Shown: one piece after another, positions 16,322 to 25,068 of the stretch
How the letters are laid out: the number at the start of each line of letters is the position of its first letter
Numbering within the stretch: the first letter of the stretch is position 1
NCBI RefSeq assembly: GCF_003054965.1
Contig: NZ_MIES01000033.1
Location: 558,001 to 622,000, forward strand
Direction: 5' to 3'
DNA length: 64,000 nt
DNA from: Saccharospirillum sp. MSK14-1
GTDB lineage: Bacteria > Pseudomonadota > Gammaproteobacteria > Pseudomonadales > Natronospirillaceae
The notes under the pieces: generated by a model
Database searches by the model: none
Seen by the model: only the letters and a program-made list of their open reading frames with translations
What the model was told of the DNA's origin: nothing
Made by a program: the position numbers and the translations under genes

Positions 16322-17500
16322 GTGTCTCAGTCCGCTAAGACAAGCTGGAAAGCCCTGGTAAAAGACGCCGTCGAACTGCGTCGTGACCTGCATCGTCAGC
16401 CGGAGCTGACCTGGGCGGAGCAGCAAACCGCAGCGACCATTCGTGAACGTCTGACGCAATTGGACATCGAGTGGCGGGTCTGTGCGGAAACCGGCACGGT
16501 GGCAACCCTGAACCCGAAGGCGAAAGGTCGACATCTGGCGTTGCGCGCCGACATTGATGCCTTGCCCATTGTGGAAGACAGTGGCGTAGCCTGGTCGTCC
16601 GAAACCGAAGGCTGTATGCATGCTTGCGGTCACGATGGCCATACGGCGGCGCTGTTTGCTGCAGCCCGCTGGTTAAAACAGCACGAAGCCGATTTGCCCG
16701 GCCCGGTGACGTTACTGTTTCAACCGGCAGAAGAAGGGGGGCACGGTGCCAAGAAGATGATTGAAGAGGGTGCTCTGGAAGGGGTTGATGCCATTTTCGG
16801 TTGGCATAACTGGCCAGCCATCCCCTACGGTCAGGCGGTGTGCCCGGATGGCACCGTCATGGCGGGTAACGGCACGTTCCGCATCGAAGTCATTGGCCAA
16901 GGTGGCCACGCCAGTCAGCCGGAACTGTGTCGGGACCCGGTTTTGGCCGGCTCTGCGTTAATCGTGGCATTGCAGCAGGTGGTGGCGCGTCGCTTGCCGC
17001 CTCAGCAAGCGACCGTATTGAGTGTCACGTCCTTTGATGCCCGTTCGGGCGTGACGGTGATTCCTGATCGTGCGGTGCTTGAAGGCAGCTTTCGACTGGC
17101 AGATCCGAGCACTCGTGCGGTGCTGTCTGAGTTGATTGAGTCCGTCTCCCAATCCACCGCCGACGCCTATGGTGTGCGCTGTGAGGTCACGGTTTACCCG
17201 CGCTATGACGCTACCATCAATCACTCCAATGAGGCGGCTTTGTACCGCCAGGCGCTGCTTGACGAGTTTGGTGATCAAGCGCTGGCCACTCAGGTTGCCG
17301 TGCCAATCATGGCGTCCGAGGACTTCAGTTACTACCTTCAACATATCCCGGGTGCGTTCGCTCTGATTGGGTCGGACGATGGTGACGGGCACGACTGGCC
17401 TTGTCACAGCCCGAAGTACGATTTTAACGATGCGCTGATTGCCCATGTGGCGCGGGTCTATGCACGCTTGGTGGGTGCACCCTTACCGACCTCGAAATAA
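16322..17500 (+). CDS. doeB2: M20 family amidohydrolase, probable N-acetyldiaminobutyrate deacetylase
   Basis: This 392-residue protein is a metal-dependent M20D amidohydrolase. It has RRDLHRQPELTW at the N-terminus, the metal-binding GCMHACGHDGHTAALF, and FQPAEEGGHGAKKMIEEGAL with its catalytic acidic residues; MASEDFSYY marks the C-terminal metal site. Members of this family remove N-acyl groups from amino acids. Its place directly before a diaminobutyrate-type aminotransferase and a semialdehyde dehydrogenase points to the DoeB2 role, hydrolysing N2-acetyl-diaminobutyrate in ectoine breakdown. GTG 16322 is chosen for the AAAGGAAG just upstream; an ATG at 16229 is less likely. Confidence 0.75.
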   Translation: MSQSAKTSWKALVKDAVELRRDLHRQPELTWAEQQTAATIRERLTQLDIEWRVCAETGTVATLNPKAKGRHLALRADIDALPIVEDSGVAWSSETEGCMHACGHDGHTAALFAAARWLKQHEADLPGPVTLLFQPAEEGGHGAKKMIEEGALEGVDAIFGWHNWPAIPYGQAVCPDGTVMAGNGTFRIEVIGQGGHASQPELCRDPVLAGSALIVALQQVVARRLPPQQATVLSVTSFDARSGVTVIPDRAVLEGSFRLADPSTRAVLSELIESVSQSTADAYGVRCEVTVYPRYDATINHSNEAALYRQALLDEFGDQALATQVAVPIMASEDFSYYLQHIPGAFALIGSDDGDGHDWPCHSPKYDFNDALIAHVARVYARLVGAPLPTSK

Positions 17501-17592
17501 TCAGGTCGCGCCACGAAAATTTTCAAACCGGATGCTGGCAAAACGAGTCTAACCAGCGTCGAATTTCACGGCTCAACAGAGGAGAGGCTGTT

Positions 17593-18855
17593 ATGGATTT
17601 GAGCACATTTGAACAGTGGGAATCCGATGTACGCGGATACTGCCGTTTGTACCCAACGGTTTTTACATCGGCCTCTAACGCCCGGCAGGTGGATGAAAAC
17701 GGCAAATCATACATCGACTTTTTTGCCGGTGCCGGGGTGTTGAATTTCGGTCACAACAACGAGCGCATGAAAGCGGCGCTGATTGAATTTATTCAAAACG
17801 ACGGTGTCGCGCACAGCCTGGATATGCACACCACACCCAAGCGCGCCTTTATCGACAAGTTTGTTGAAACCGTGCTTAAGCCGCGTGGTATGAATCACAA
17901 ACTGCAGTTTATGGGACCGACCGGAACCAACGCCGTTGAAGCGGCGCTGAAGCTGGCGCGTCGGGTCACCGGTCGCCGCAATATTGTCGCTTATGCCAAT
18001 GGTTTCCACGGTATGACATTGGGCGCTTTGGCGTGCACCGCCAACGCGGCCTTCCGTAATGCAGCCGGTGTACCACTGGAAAACGTCATCCGCGAACCCT
18101 TCGGCGCTGAAAATGGTGATCCGTCTCTGGGCGTTGACCGGGTTGAAGAATTGCGCGCGCTCTTTGCCGATCCGTCCAGTGGACTGGAGGCGCCAGCCGC
18201 TTTCTTGATTGAACCCATTCAGGCAGAAGGGGGTGTGCATGTTGCCACTCGCGAATGGCTGCAAGCGGTGCAAAAACTGGCGAAAGATCTGGGTGCGCTG
18301 GTGATTCTGGATGACATCCAGGCGGGCTGTGGTCGCACCGGTAATTACTTCAGTTTCGATGGTCTGGGTCTGGATCCGGACATCATTACTCTGGCCAAAG
18401 GCATCGGCGGTTTTGGTACTCCACTGGCGATGAACCTGGTGAAGCCCGAGCACGACAAACACTGGAACCCGGGTGAACATACCGGCACGTTCCGCGGTCA
18501 GGGTTTCTCCTTTGTGGCCGGTGTCGAAGCGCTGAAATATTTCGACGACGATGCGCTGATGAAAGACGTCGCTCGCAAAGGCGCGCAGATGAAAGAACAT
18601 CTGGAAAGCATTGCCAGCGGTTTTAACGGCGTGAGCGTCCGCGGCAAAGGCATGATGCAAGGCATCGATCTCGGTGACGGTGCTAAAGCCAAGACGGTTG
18701 CACAGCAATGCTTTGAAAGCGGTCTGCTGTTGGGTACCTGCGGTTCCGGTGGTCGAGTGCTGAAGCTGATTCCGCCACTGACCATTCCCGATGCCGACTT
18801 AAGCGAAGGCCTGGGCATTTTGGAAACCACCATCAAGTCGGTGATGAACGCCTGA
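17593..18855 (+). CDS. doeD: Diaminobutyrate-2-oxoglutarate aminotransferase (EctB/DoeD-like)
   Basis: This 420-residue class III PLP-dependent aminotransferase is clearly EctB-like. Recognisable segments are FFAGAGVLNFGHNNERM, MGPTGTNAVEAALKLARR, NGFHGMTLGALACT and ILDDIQAGCGRTG; the PLP lysine is Lys269 in TLAKGIGGFGTP. EctB-type enzymes interconvert aspartate semialdehyde and 2,4-diaminobutyrate. No ectA or ectC is adjacent, and the neighbours are a deacetylase and an aldehyde dehydrogenase, so the catabolic DoeD role is favoured over ectoine synthesis. A GAGGAGAGG lies before the ATG. The gene is followed by two hairpins before the dehydrogenase. Confidence 0.82.
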   Translation: MDLSTFEQWESDVRGYCRLYPTVFTSASNARQVDENGKSYIDFFAGAGVLNFGHNNERMKAALIEFIQNDGVAHSLDMHTTPKRAFIDKFVETVLKPRGMNHKLQFMGPTGTNAVEAALKLARRVTGRRNIVAYANGFHGMTLGALACTANAAFRNAAGVPLENVIREPFGAENGDPSLGVDRVEELRALFADPSSGLEAPAAFLIEPIQAEGGVHVATREWLQAVQKLAKDLGALVILDDIQAGCGRTGNYFSFDGLGLDPDIITLAKGIGGFGTPLAMNLVKPEHDKHWNPGEHTGTFRGQGFSFVAGVEALKYFDDDALMKDVARKGAQMKEHLESIASGFNGVSVRGKGMMQGIDLGDGAKAKTVAQQCFESGLLLGTCGSGGRVLKLIPPLTIPDADLSEGLGILETTIKSVMNA

Positions 18856-18868
18856 TACCAAACGAGGA

Positions 18869-18937
18869 TGGCTGGCGGTTGCCAGCCATTGGTTTTGGCA
18901 ACTTTATCGTCTCCAACACAGTGGCTGCGGCCACTGT
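18869..18937 (+). repeat. Two consecutive hairpins between doeD- and doeC-like genes
   Basis: TGGCTGGC/GCCAGCCA with a GGTT loop (18869-18888, followed by TTGGTTTT) and ACAGTGGC/GCCACTGT with a TGCG loop (18918-18937, followed by TTT). Both are 8-bp perfect stems. They may weaken read-through or protect mRNA ends, setting different levels of the two genes. Confidence 0.6.
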
Positions 18938-18956
18938 TTTAGTAAGAGGACTCAGC

Positions 18957-20327
18957 ATGCTGACAGCAATTGATCCCAGCAACGGCGAAACCCTGCATGA
19001 ATTTGCACCCGCCAGTGCCGAGCAGGTGGAACGCATTCTGGCGGACGGCGAAACGGCCTATCGAGATTGGCGCCAGACGAGTTTTGCACAACGCGCCGAG
19101 GTATTGCGTAAGGCTGCCAACGTCATGCGTGACGACGTTGACCGGCTCGCCATTCTAATGACGGAAGAAATGGGCAAACCCATTAAAGAAGCCCGTGGCG
19201 AAGTGGAAAAAGCCGCCTGGTGTGCTGAGCATTACGCCGAACACGCCGAGCAATATCTCGCCACCGAAACGCTCGCTTCTGATGCGCATCATTCCTACGT
19301 GAGCTATGAACCTCTGGGTGTGATTCTCGGCATTCTGCCGTGGAATGCGCCGTTCTGGCTGGCGTTTCGTTATTGCGCTCCAACGCTGATGGCCGGCAAT
19401 GTGTGTGTGATGAAACACGATCCCCACGTCCCGGCTTGCGCGCAAGCCATTGCCGATGTTTTTGTGCGCGCCGGTGCACCCCAGAACATTTTCCTGAATC
19501 TGCCATTGGAAACGCCGGCGGTAGAAGCCGTGATTCGCGATCCCCGTGTTCAGGCCGTGTCGTTTACCGGTTCTGAAAAAGGGGGCGCTGCTGTGGCATC
19601 CATCGCCGCTTCGGAAATCAAACACTCGGTGCTGGAACTGGGTGGCTCAGACCCGGCCATCGTCTTGGCCGATGCCGACCTGGAAACCGCGGCCGATACA
19701 TTGACCTTGTCGCGCATCATCAACGCGGGTCAAAGCTGCATTGCTGCCAAGCGCATCATCGTTGAGGCGCCGGTGTACGACCAGATGGTTGAACTGCTGA
19801 CCGAGCGTCTGGCCAAACTCAAGCTGGGCGATCCGCGCGAAGAGAGCACTGACATCGGCCCCATCGCCCGGGCTGATTTACGCGACAACCTGCACCGTCA
19901 GGTCAACGACACGCTTTCTGCGGGTGCTCGCTGTGTGCTCGGGGGTGAACTGCCGTCCGGTCCGGGTTTTTATTATCCGGTGACACTGCTGACCAATGTG
20001 ACTGAATCGATGTGTGGTGCGCGCGAAGAGACTTTTGGTCCGGTTGCGGTGGTGATGAAAGCGCAAGACGAAGCCGACGCCATTCGTATTGCCAACAACA
20101 CGCCTTACGGTCTGGCTGCCGCGGTTTGGAGTGATGCCAAGCGCGGTGAAGCCATTGCCGCTCAACTGGAAACCGGCCAGGTGGCGGTGAACGGCATCGT
20201 TAAAACCGACCCGCGTCTGCCCAGCGGTGGAATAAAGCGTTCGGGCATGGGTCGGGAGCTGGGTCCGCATGGCATTCGCGAGTTTGTGAATGCCAAACAG
20301 GTGTGGGTGGGACCCAAGCAAGGTTAA
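18957..20327 (+). CDS. doeC: NAD(P)-dependent semialdehyde dehydrogenase (DoeC-like)
   Basis: This 456-residue aldehyde dehydrogenase has a complete ALDH core: GILPWNAPFWLAFRYCAP, FTGSEKGG at the cofactor site, the general-base glutamate in LELGGSDP, and the catalytic Cys261 in NAGQSCIAAKR. Its length and short N-terminus are typical of the succinate-semialdehyde dehydrogenase branch. In the doe context it would oxidise aspartate semialdehyde to aspartate, the last step of ectoine/diaminobutyrate breakdown; succinate semialdehyde is the main alternative substrate. The ATG at 18957 is selected for AGAGGA at 18945-18950; the longer frame starting at 18879 crosses the upstream hairpins. Confidence 0.8.
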   Translation: MLTAIDPSNGETLHEFAPASAEQVERILADGETAYRDWRQTSFAQRAEVLRKAANVMRDDVDRLAILMTEEMGKPIKEARGEVEKAAWCAEHYAEHAEQYLATETLASDAHHSYVSYEPLGVILGILPWNAPFWLAFRYCAPTLMAGNVCVMKHDPHVPACAQAIADVFVRAGAPQNIFLNLPLETPAVEAVIRDPRVQAVSFTGSEKGGAAVASIAASEIKHSVLELGGSDPAIVLADADLETAADTLTLSRIINAGQSCIAAKRIIVEAPVYDQMVELLTERLAKLKLGDPREESTDIGPIARADLRDNLHRQVNDTLSAGARCVLGGELPSGPGFYYPVTLLTNVTESMCGAREETFGPVAVVMKAQDEADAIRIANNTPYGLAAAVWSDAKRGEAIAAQLETGQVAVNGIVKTDPRLPSGGIKRSGMGRELGPHGIREFVNAKQVWVGPKQG

Positions 20328-20422
20328 CGATCACTGTTTAAATCGGCGATTCTTAGGTCAGCCAACGAGCAGATGAGTATTCCTCGACTATACTGTGAGG
20401 AACCACTGTTTGGAGGCTGGCC

Positions 20423-21646
20423 ATGCGAATTGCCACCGCTTTCCTCCTGGCTGTGATGATCAACAGTGCGTTGGCGCAAACCACAACAACGATGCGCCTG
20501 GGCACCAACATCATGCCGCCCTACACTGATATCACCGACGATCGCCAATTGATGGGCGAGGCAACGGCGACGTTGAACTGTGTGTTTGATGCGCTGCCCG
20601 ACTATCGATACGAAACCTCGATTGCGCCTTGGCCGCGAGTGGTCCGATTAGCCGATCAGGGCAACATCGATGGCTGGTTCTTATACGTTAAAAACGCCAG
20701 CAGTGACCGCTTTGCGGAGCTGTCGGAGCCGCTGCAATTAGAAACCTGGTACTGGTACAGCCACCAGCCGATTGGTAACGCACGGCTGGAGGATTTTCGT
20801 GATCAAAGCATCTTGGTTTTAAGCGGGACCTATCAGAAACTCTGGCTGGAAGCGCGCGGTTTTAAACAGTTTTTGACCGTTCAGAGTAACGACAGTTTGG
20901 TGCGCGCCTTTTTGGCGCGGCGAGCCGATCATCTGTTGATCAGTGACTCAGTGTTTGATGAAACGCTGTCCAACTTCAATGGTGATTTGGCGAATATTGA
21001 GCGTCGTTTTGTTGGCTATATTCAGCTTGGGTTGTACGTCACCGATTCCTTTATGGTGGACAATCCGGACTTTATGCAGCGTTTTAATGAGGCGGCGCAC
21101 GCTTGCCGATCAACCAACCCTTTACTCACCGAAAATGACCGGCAACAGCTGGTGCAGCTGGCGGAACAGTTGGCACAGTGGCAAACGTCGGACTGGATGG
21201 TGCAAGCCTTACTGCGACAAAATCAGGCGCATCAATGGCTGACAACTGACGATATTGAACGCTTGGATCAGCAATGGCGCGATGAATTGCGTCAAGGGGG
21301 CGGCGAGTTGATGGATGCGGTTATGGAGTCGGAATTGTCCATTCGACTTGCCTATATGCAGAGTCAACAAGACGGTGTGTTCAGTGAGGTATTTGTCACC
21401 GATCGTTTGGGCTTAAACGCGGGAGCCAGCGAACCCACCAGCGATTATTACCAGGGTGATGAGGCAATTTTTCAGCAACTAACCGGCCGCAATACCCGCT
21501 ATCACATTGATGAACTGGAGTACGACGAATCCAGCCGAACCTTTCAGGTGAAAATCAGTGTGCCAATACGCGCAGCGAACGGTCGGTTGTTGGGTATTTT
21601 GGTTGCTGGCGTCGATGTTGAGCAGGCATTACGCGGTTTTAAGTAG
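20423..21646 (+). CDS. Periplasmic binding protein with C-terminal Cache-like domain
   Basis: This 407-residue exported protein (signal ATAFLLAVMINSALA) has two parts. Residues about 20-235 resemble family-3 binding proteins (LGTNIMPPYTDITDD, YETSIAPWPRVVRLADQGNI). The C-terminal third reads like a periplasmic PAS/Cache sensor: EVFVTDRLGLNAGASEPTSD, then YYQGDEAIFQQL and VKISVPIRAANGRLLGILVA. Unlike usual Cache proteins there is no membrane anchor, HAMP, kinase or cyclase domain after it; the protein ends at VDVEQALRGFK. It may signal through a partner or simply bind ligand. It stands alone, convergent with nirD. Confidence 0.65.
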   Translation: MRIATAFLLAVMINSALAQTTTTMRLGTNIMPPYTDITDDRQLMGEATATLNCVFDALPDYRYETSIAPWPRVVRLADQGNIDGWFLYVKNASSDRFAELSEPLQLETWYWYSHQPIGNARLEDFRDQSILVLSGTYQKLWLEARGFKQFLTVQSNDSLVRAFLARRADHLLISDSVFDETLSNFNGDLANIERRFVGYIQLGLYVTDSFMVDNPDFMQRFNEAAHACRSTNPLLTENDRQQLVQLAEQLAQWQTSDWMVQALLRQNQAHQWLTTDDIERLDQQWRDELRQGGGELMDAVMESELSIRLAYMQSQQDGVFSEVFVTDRLGLNAGASEPTSDYYQGDEAIFQQLTGRNTRYHIDELEYDESSRTFQVKISVPIRAANGRLLGILVAGVDVEQALRGFK

Positions 21647-21650
21647 GCTG

Positions 21651-21674
21651 TTTAATGGGTCAGTACCCTTTAAA
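21651..21674. terminator. Weak hairpin between convergent genes
   Basis: TTTAATGGGT (21651-21660), CAGT loop, ACCCTTTAAA (21665-21674), with one T-T mismatch. It lies just after the binding-protein stop (21646) and overlaps the last codons of nirD. With no clear T-run it is only a possible bidirectional terminator. Confidence 0.4.
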
Positions 21675-22020
21675 GTGCGAGTGCAATTTCTACGTTATTG
21701 TTATTCAGGCGCGCAGGCCAGGTTTTCAGTTGCACCTCGGATGCTTCGAGGCATTGACCATCGGTTAGGCGAAAGTGTTGTTTGTAGATGGGCGATGCCA
21801 CGACCCACTCGCCATGCAGGTCACCGATTAACCCACGAGCCAGCACATTGGCCTGGCTGAATGGGTCGTGATTGTCGATGGCATACACTCGATTTTCATC
21901 GGGCAAATAAAACAACGCAAGCTGCTGGTCTTCAAGGCGAGCGGCGACACCCGATTCTGCTACTAAATCGCCGCGTTGGCACAGTTGAACCCACTTCAGG
22001 TTTTGAGTTTGAACAGTCAT
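21670..22020 (-). CDS. nirD: Nitrite reductase small subunit NirD
   Basis: This 116-residue protein is the Rieske-like small subunit of assimilatory NADH nitrite reductase. It has the fold and typical strings WVQLCQRGDLV, FYLPDENRVYAIDNHDPFSQ and YKQHFRLTDGQCLEA. As usual for NirD, the Rieske cysteine/histidine cluster ligands are absent, so no iron-sulfur cluster is expected. It begins 10 bp after nirB ends, in the same operon. The start at 22020 is chosen for a GAGG about 8 nt upstream; an upstream in-frame ATG at 22044 lies within nirB. The gene pairs with nirB to reduce nitrite to ammonium. Confidence 0.95.
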   Translation of the reverse strand: MTVQTQNLKWVQLCQRGDLVAESGVAARLEDQQLALFYLPDENRVYAIDNHDPFSQANVLARGLIGDLHGEWVVASPIYKQHFRLTDGQCLEASEVQLKTWPARLNNNNVEIALAL

Positions 22021-22030
22021 TTTTAATGCC

Positions 22031-24559
22031 TCAGGCTGATGCAATTAAGCGGTTCTTTTCTTCATGGGTAGCCGGTCGGATTTGATCCCGTTCTTCGACG
22101 AAAAGAATGTTGTCGTCACCGGCCGGGCTGTTCACAAAGGTACGAAAACGCTTCAGCTTTTGTTCGTCTTCCAAGGTGGCTTTCCACTCGCATTGGTAAG
22201 TATCGACAATGCGCGCCATCTGCTGGTCGAGTTCCTCTCCCAGATTCAGGCAGTCGTTTAGAATGACGTCGGTTAAATAATCGAGACCGCCTTCGAGACT
22301 TTCCATCCAGCGGGCAGTGCGTTGCAGTCGGTCGGCGGTGCGTACGTAGAACATCAGCAGGCGATCGATGGTGCGAATCAGATGAACGTCATCGAGGTCG
22401 GTGGCGAATAAATCGGCGTGTCGCGGTTTCATGCCGCCATTACCGCAGACGTATAAATTCCAGCCGTTTTCAGTCGCAATCACGCCGATATCTTTGCTTT
22501 GCGCCTCGGCGCATTCTCGCGTGCAACCGGACACAGCGAATTTAATTTTGTGCGGTGCGCGCAAACCCTTGTAGCGGTTCTCGAGTAAGATCGCCATGCC
22601 AACCGAATCCTGCTGGCCGTAGCGACACCAGGTGCTGCCGACGCAGGATTTTACCGTTCGTAAGGCTTTGCCGTAGGCGTGACCGGTTTCAAAACCGGCG
22701 TCGATCAATCGCTGCCAGATTTCCGGAAGCTGATGCAGTTGTGCGCCAAAGAGGTCAATGCGCTGACCGCCGGTAATCTTGGTGTAGAGCCGATAATCTT
22801 TGGCCACCTGACCGATCACCAGCAGTTTATCGGGCGTGATTTCACCACCGGCAATGCGCGGCACAATGGAGTAGGTACCGTCTTTTTGCATGTTCGCCAG
22901 AAAGGTGTCGTTGGTGTCTTGCAGTTTCACGTGCGCGGCGTCGTGCACGCCTTCGTTCCAATGACTGGCGAGAATGGAGGCGACGGCCGGTTTGCAGATA
23001 TCACAACCGTGACCGCGACCGTGCCGTCTGATCAGTTCATCGAAGGTTTTAATCTGTTCCACCTGCACCAGGTGATACAGCGCCTGACGGGTGTAGGAAA
23101 AGTGTTCACACAAGGAATGATCGACTTCAACACCGCGAGCTTCCAAGGTGGCATCGACCAGGTTTTTCAGCATCGCTGCGCAACCGCCACAACTGCTGCT
23201 GGCGCGTGTCTCGGCTTTGACCTCAGCAACGCTGCAACAGCCGCCGTCAATTGCCGTGACGATGCCGCCTTTGGTGACGTTCATGCACGAGCAGATGGTG
23301 GCCGAATCGGGCAGGGCATCGGGACCTAATGCCGGGGCGGCGCTGGCGCTGGGCAGAATCAGGCTGTCGGGTTCGGCCGGCAGCGCTATGTCGTTGAGGT
23401 AATACTGCAGCAGGCTGTCGTAAGCGCTGTTGTCGCCGACCAGAATGGCGCCGAGCAGACGTTTACCATCGGCGCTGGTAACGATTTTTTTGTACTGCTG
23501 CTTGGCTTCGTTGTGGTACCGAAAACTGAGGGTACCGGGCGTGGTGCCATGGGCATCCCCAATAGCACCAACGTCTACGCCCAGCAGTTTTAATTTAGTG
23601 CTCATATCGGCACCCAGAAAAGGACTGTCGCAGCCTTCCAGGTGCGCGGCCACGGTTTCGGCCATGCGATAACCGGGTGCGACCAGACCGAAAATGCGCT
23701 CATCCCAAAGCGCGACTTCGCCGATGGCGTAGATGTCGTTGTCCGACGTCCGGCCGTGGTTGTCGATGCATACGCCACCGCGTTCACCGACCTTTAATCC
23801 AGCCTGGCGCGCCAGTTCGTCACGTGGACGAATGCCGGCAGAGAACACCAGTACATCCGTTTCCAGTGGTTCGCCATCGGCAAAATGCAGGCGCAGGCGT
23901 CCATCGTTGAGCGTTTCAATTTGCTGCGTGGCGGTGTCAGTGTGTACCCGAACGCCGAGTGCTTCGATCTTGTCTTTCAACACCGTACCGGCAGTGGCGT
24001 CGAGCTGAACGGGCATCAGCCGGGGCGCAAATTCGATCACTTCAGTGGTCAGACCCAGCGATGTCAGCGCGTTGGCGGCTTCCAGACCGAGCAAACCGCC
24101 ACCGATGACCACGCCGGTTTTGCCCTGATCGGCGGCGCTGCGAATGGCGTCCAGATCATCCAGGGTGCGATAGACAAAACAGCGCTCAGCATCGTGGCCG
24201 GGAATGGGCGGCACAAAAGGATAAGAACCGGTAGCGAGTACCAACTTGTCGTAACACAGCTCTTCGCCGTCGCTGAGTAAGACGGTGTGGGCGGCGCGGT
24301 CGATGCGTTCTACCCGCGTGCCCAGATGAGCGGCAATACCGGCCTGTTGATAGCCCTCGCTGGTTCCCAATGCCAGGTCGCTGTGGCTGCGGCCCTGAAA
24401 GTATTCCGACAGATGCACCCGGTCGTAAGCCGAATGGCGCTCCTCACCGATGATGTGGATGCGCCATTGGTCAGCACCATTCAATGCGCGGAAGGTGTCG
24501 ACAAAATGGTGGCCGACCATACCGTTGCCGATGATGATAAGGTCCTTGCGCTGGCTCAT
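22031..24559 (-). CDS. nirB: Nitrite reductase large subunit NirB
   Basis: This 842-residue NADH-dependent nitrite reductase large subunit has all expected domains. The N-terminal FAD site is IIIGNGMVGHHF (glycines 11, 13, 16), followed by a second NAD site GVVIGGGLLGLEAANAL. A BFD-like [2Fe-2S] domain has ICSCMNVTKGGI and SSSCGGCAAMLK, and the sirohaem/[4Fe-4S] half domain shows CVGSTWCRYGQQDS and GCTRECAEAQSKDIG. It reduces nitrite to ammonium in the cytoplasm for nitrogen assimilation. ATG 24559 is chosen for GGAGGAG just upstream. A sigma-54 promoter and a leader terminator precede it, pointing to NtrC plus nitrate-responsive control. Confidence 0.96.
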   Translation of the reverse strand: MSQRKDLIIIGNGMVGHHFVDTFRALNGADQWRIHIIGEERHSAYDRVHLSEYFQGRSHSDLALGTSEGYQQAGIAAHLGTRVERIDRAAHTVLLSDGEELCYDKLVLATGSYPFVPPIPGHDAERCFVYRTLDDLDAIRSAADQGKTGVVIGGGLLGLEAANALTSLGLTTEVIEFAPRLMPVQLDATAGTVLKDKIEALGVRVHTDTATQQIETLNDGRLRLHFADGEPLETDVLVFSAGIRPRDELARQAGLKVGERGGVCIDNHGRTSDNDIYAIGEVALWDERIFGLVAPGYRMAETVAAHLEGCDSPFLGADMSTKLKLLGVDVGAIGDAHGTTPGTLSFRYHNEAKQQYKKIVTSADGKRLLGAILVGDNSAYDSLLQYYLNDIALPAEPDSLILPSASAAPALGPDALPDSATICSCMNVTKGGIVTAIDGGCCSVAEVKAETRASSSCGGCAAMLKNLVDATLEARGVEVDHSLCEHFSYTRQALYHLVQVEQIKTFDELIRRHGRGHGCDICKPAVASILASHWNEGVHDAAHVKLQDTNDTFLANMQKDGTYSIVPRIAGGEITPDKLLVIGQVAKDYRLYTKITGGQRIDLFGAQLHQLPEIWQRLIDAGFETGHAYGKALRTVKSCVGSTWCRYGQQDSVGMAILLENRYKGLRAPHKIKFAVSGCTRECAEAQSKDIGVIATENGWNLYVCGNGGMKPRHADLFATDLDDVHLIRTIDRLLMFYVRTADRLQRTARWMESLEGGLDYLTDVILNDCLNLGEELDQQMARIVDTYQCEWKATLEDEQKLKRFRTFVNSPAGDDNILFVEERDQIRPATHEEKNRLIASA

Positions 24560-24598
24560 TGCTGTCTCCTCCGTCGCTGCGTGACATTTCTTAGGCGC

Positions 24599-24633
24599 AA
24601 AAAAAAGACGCTCTTGGGGAATCCCCAAGAGCG
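24599..24633 (-). terminator. Intrinsic terminator inside the nirB leader
   Basis: On the minus strand an 11-bp perfect stem CGCTCTTGGGG / CCCCAAGAGCG with a 3-nt loop is followed by a run of eight U's (24599-24606). It sits 40 nt before the nirB start and downstream of the sigma-54 promoter. It could stop nirBD unless antiterminated. A second dyad TGTAA/TTACA (24659-24673) lies just upstream in the leader. Confidence 0.82.
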
Positions 24634-24723
24634 CCAATGCTCGATACGCAAATCACAGTGTAAGGCCATTACAGCCCGCCTCTGATCAATTCAGCGGCGT
24701 TCTGCCATGACTGATTTCTATAA

Positions 24724-24739
24724 AGCGAAGGCTGTGCCA
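24724..24739 (-). promoter_or_regulatory. Sigma-54 (-24/-12) promoter for nirBD
   Basis: The minus strand reads TGGCACAGCCTTCGCT, with the invariant GG (24737-24738) and GC (24725-24726) exactly 10 nt apart, as RpoN promoters require. Transcription should start near 24713, leaving a leader of about 155 nt before nirB. This predicts control by NtrC or another bacterial enhancer-binding protein. No clear enhancer site was identified by eye in 24740-24876, where only a partial GCACC half-site near 24817 is visible. Confidence 0.75.
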
Positions 24740-24876
24740 ACTTTTTAAAACCGCCTGAACACGGGCTTTGCGGCGATTTTGACGGTTAACACTGGTCGGT
24801 TTATCGGTCGGTTGTCGCACCAAGGATGAACAATAGACCGGCGTGAATGTGCAAAAAGAGGGCGGCGTGCGGGTGG

Positions 24877-25065
24877 TCAGTCGTCTTCGCGCAGCAGTTG
24901 GATGTTGCCGTCCGGGCTGATCAATACACGCATGGGGCGGCAGCAGACTTCGCAGTCTTCAATGTAATCCTGTTCTTCATCCATCGGGTCGGTGATTAAT
25001 TGAATGGCAGCGCCGCAGTAAGGGCAGGACAGGGCGGTCAGGTCGGTGAACAGAGAGTCGTTCAT
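24877..25065 (-). CDS. CPXCG-motif cysteine-rich small protein
   Basis: This 62-residue protein is built around a small zinc-ribbon-like pair: SCPYCGAAIQL near the N-terminus and EDCEVCCRPMRVL in the middle. It ends in an acidic tail. It matches the small CPXCG-motif family found in many Gammaproteobacteria, whose function is unknown. It begins 3 bp after the DUF1289 gene ends, so the two are probably translationally coupled. The stretch from here to the nirB promoter (24740-24876) shows no further gene. Confidence 0.85.
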   Translation of the reverse strand: MNDSLFTDLTALSCPYCGAAIQLITDPMDEEQDYIEDCEVCCRPMRVLISPDGNIQLLREDD

Positions 25066-25068
25066 GGT

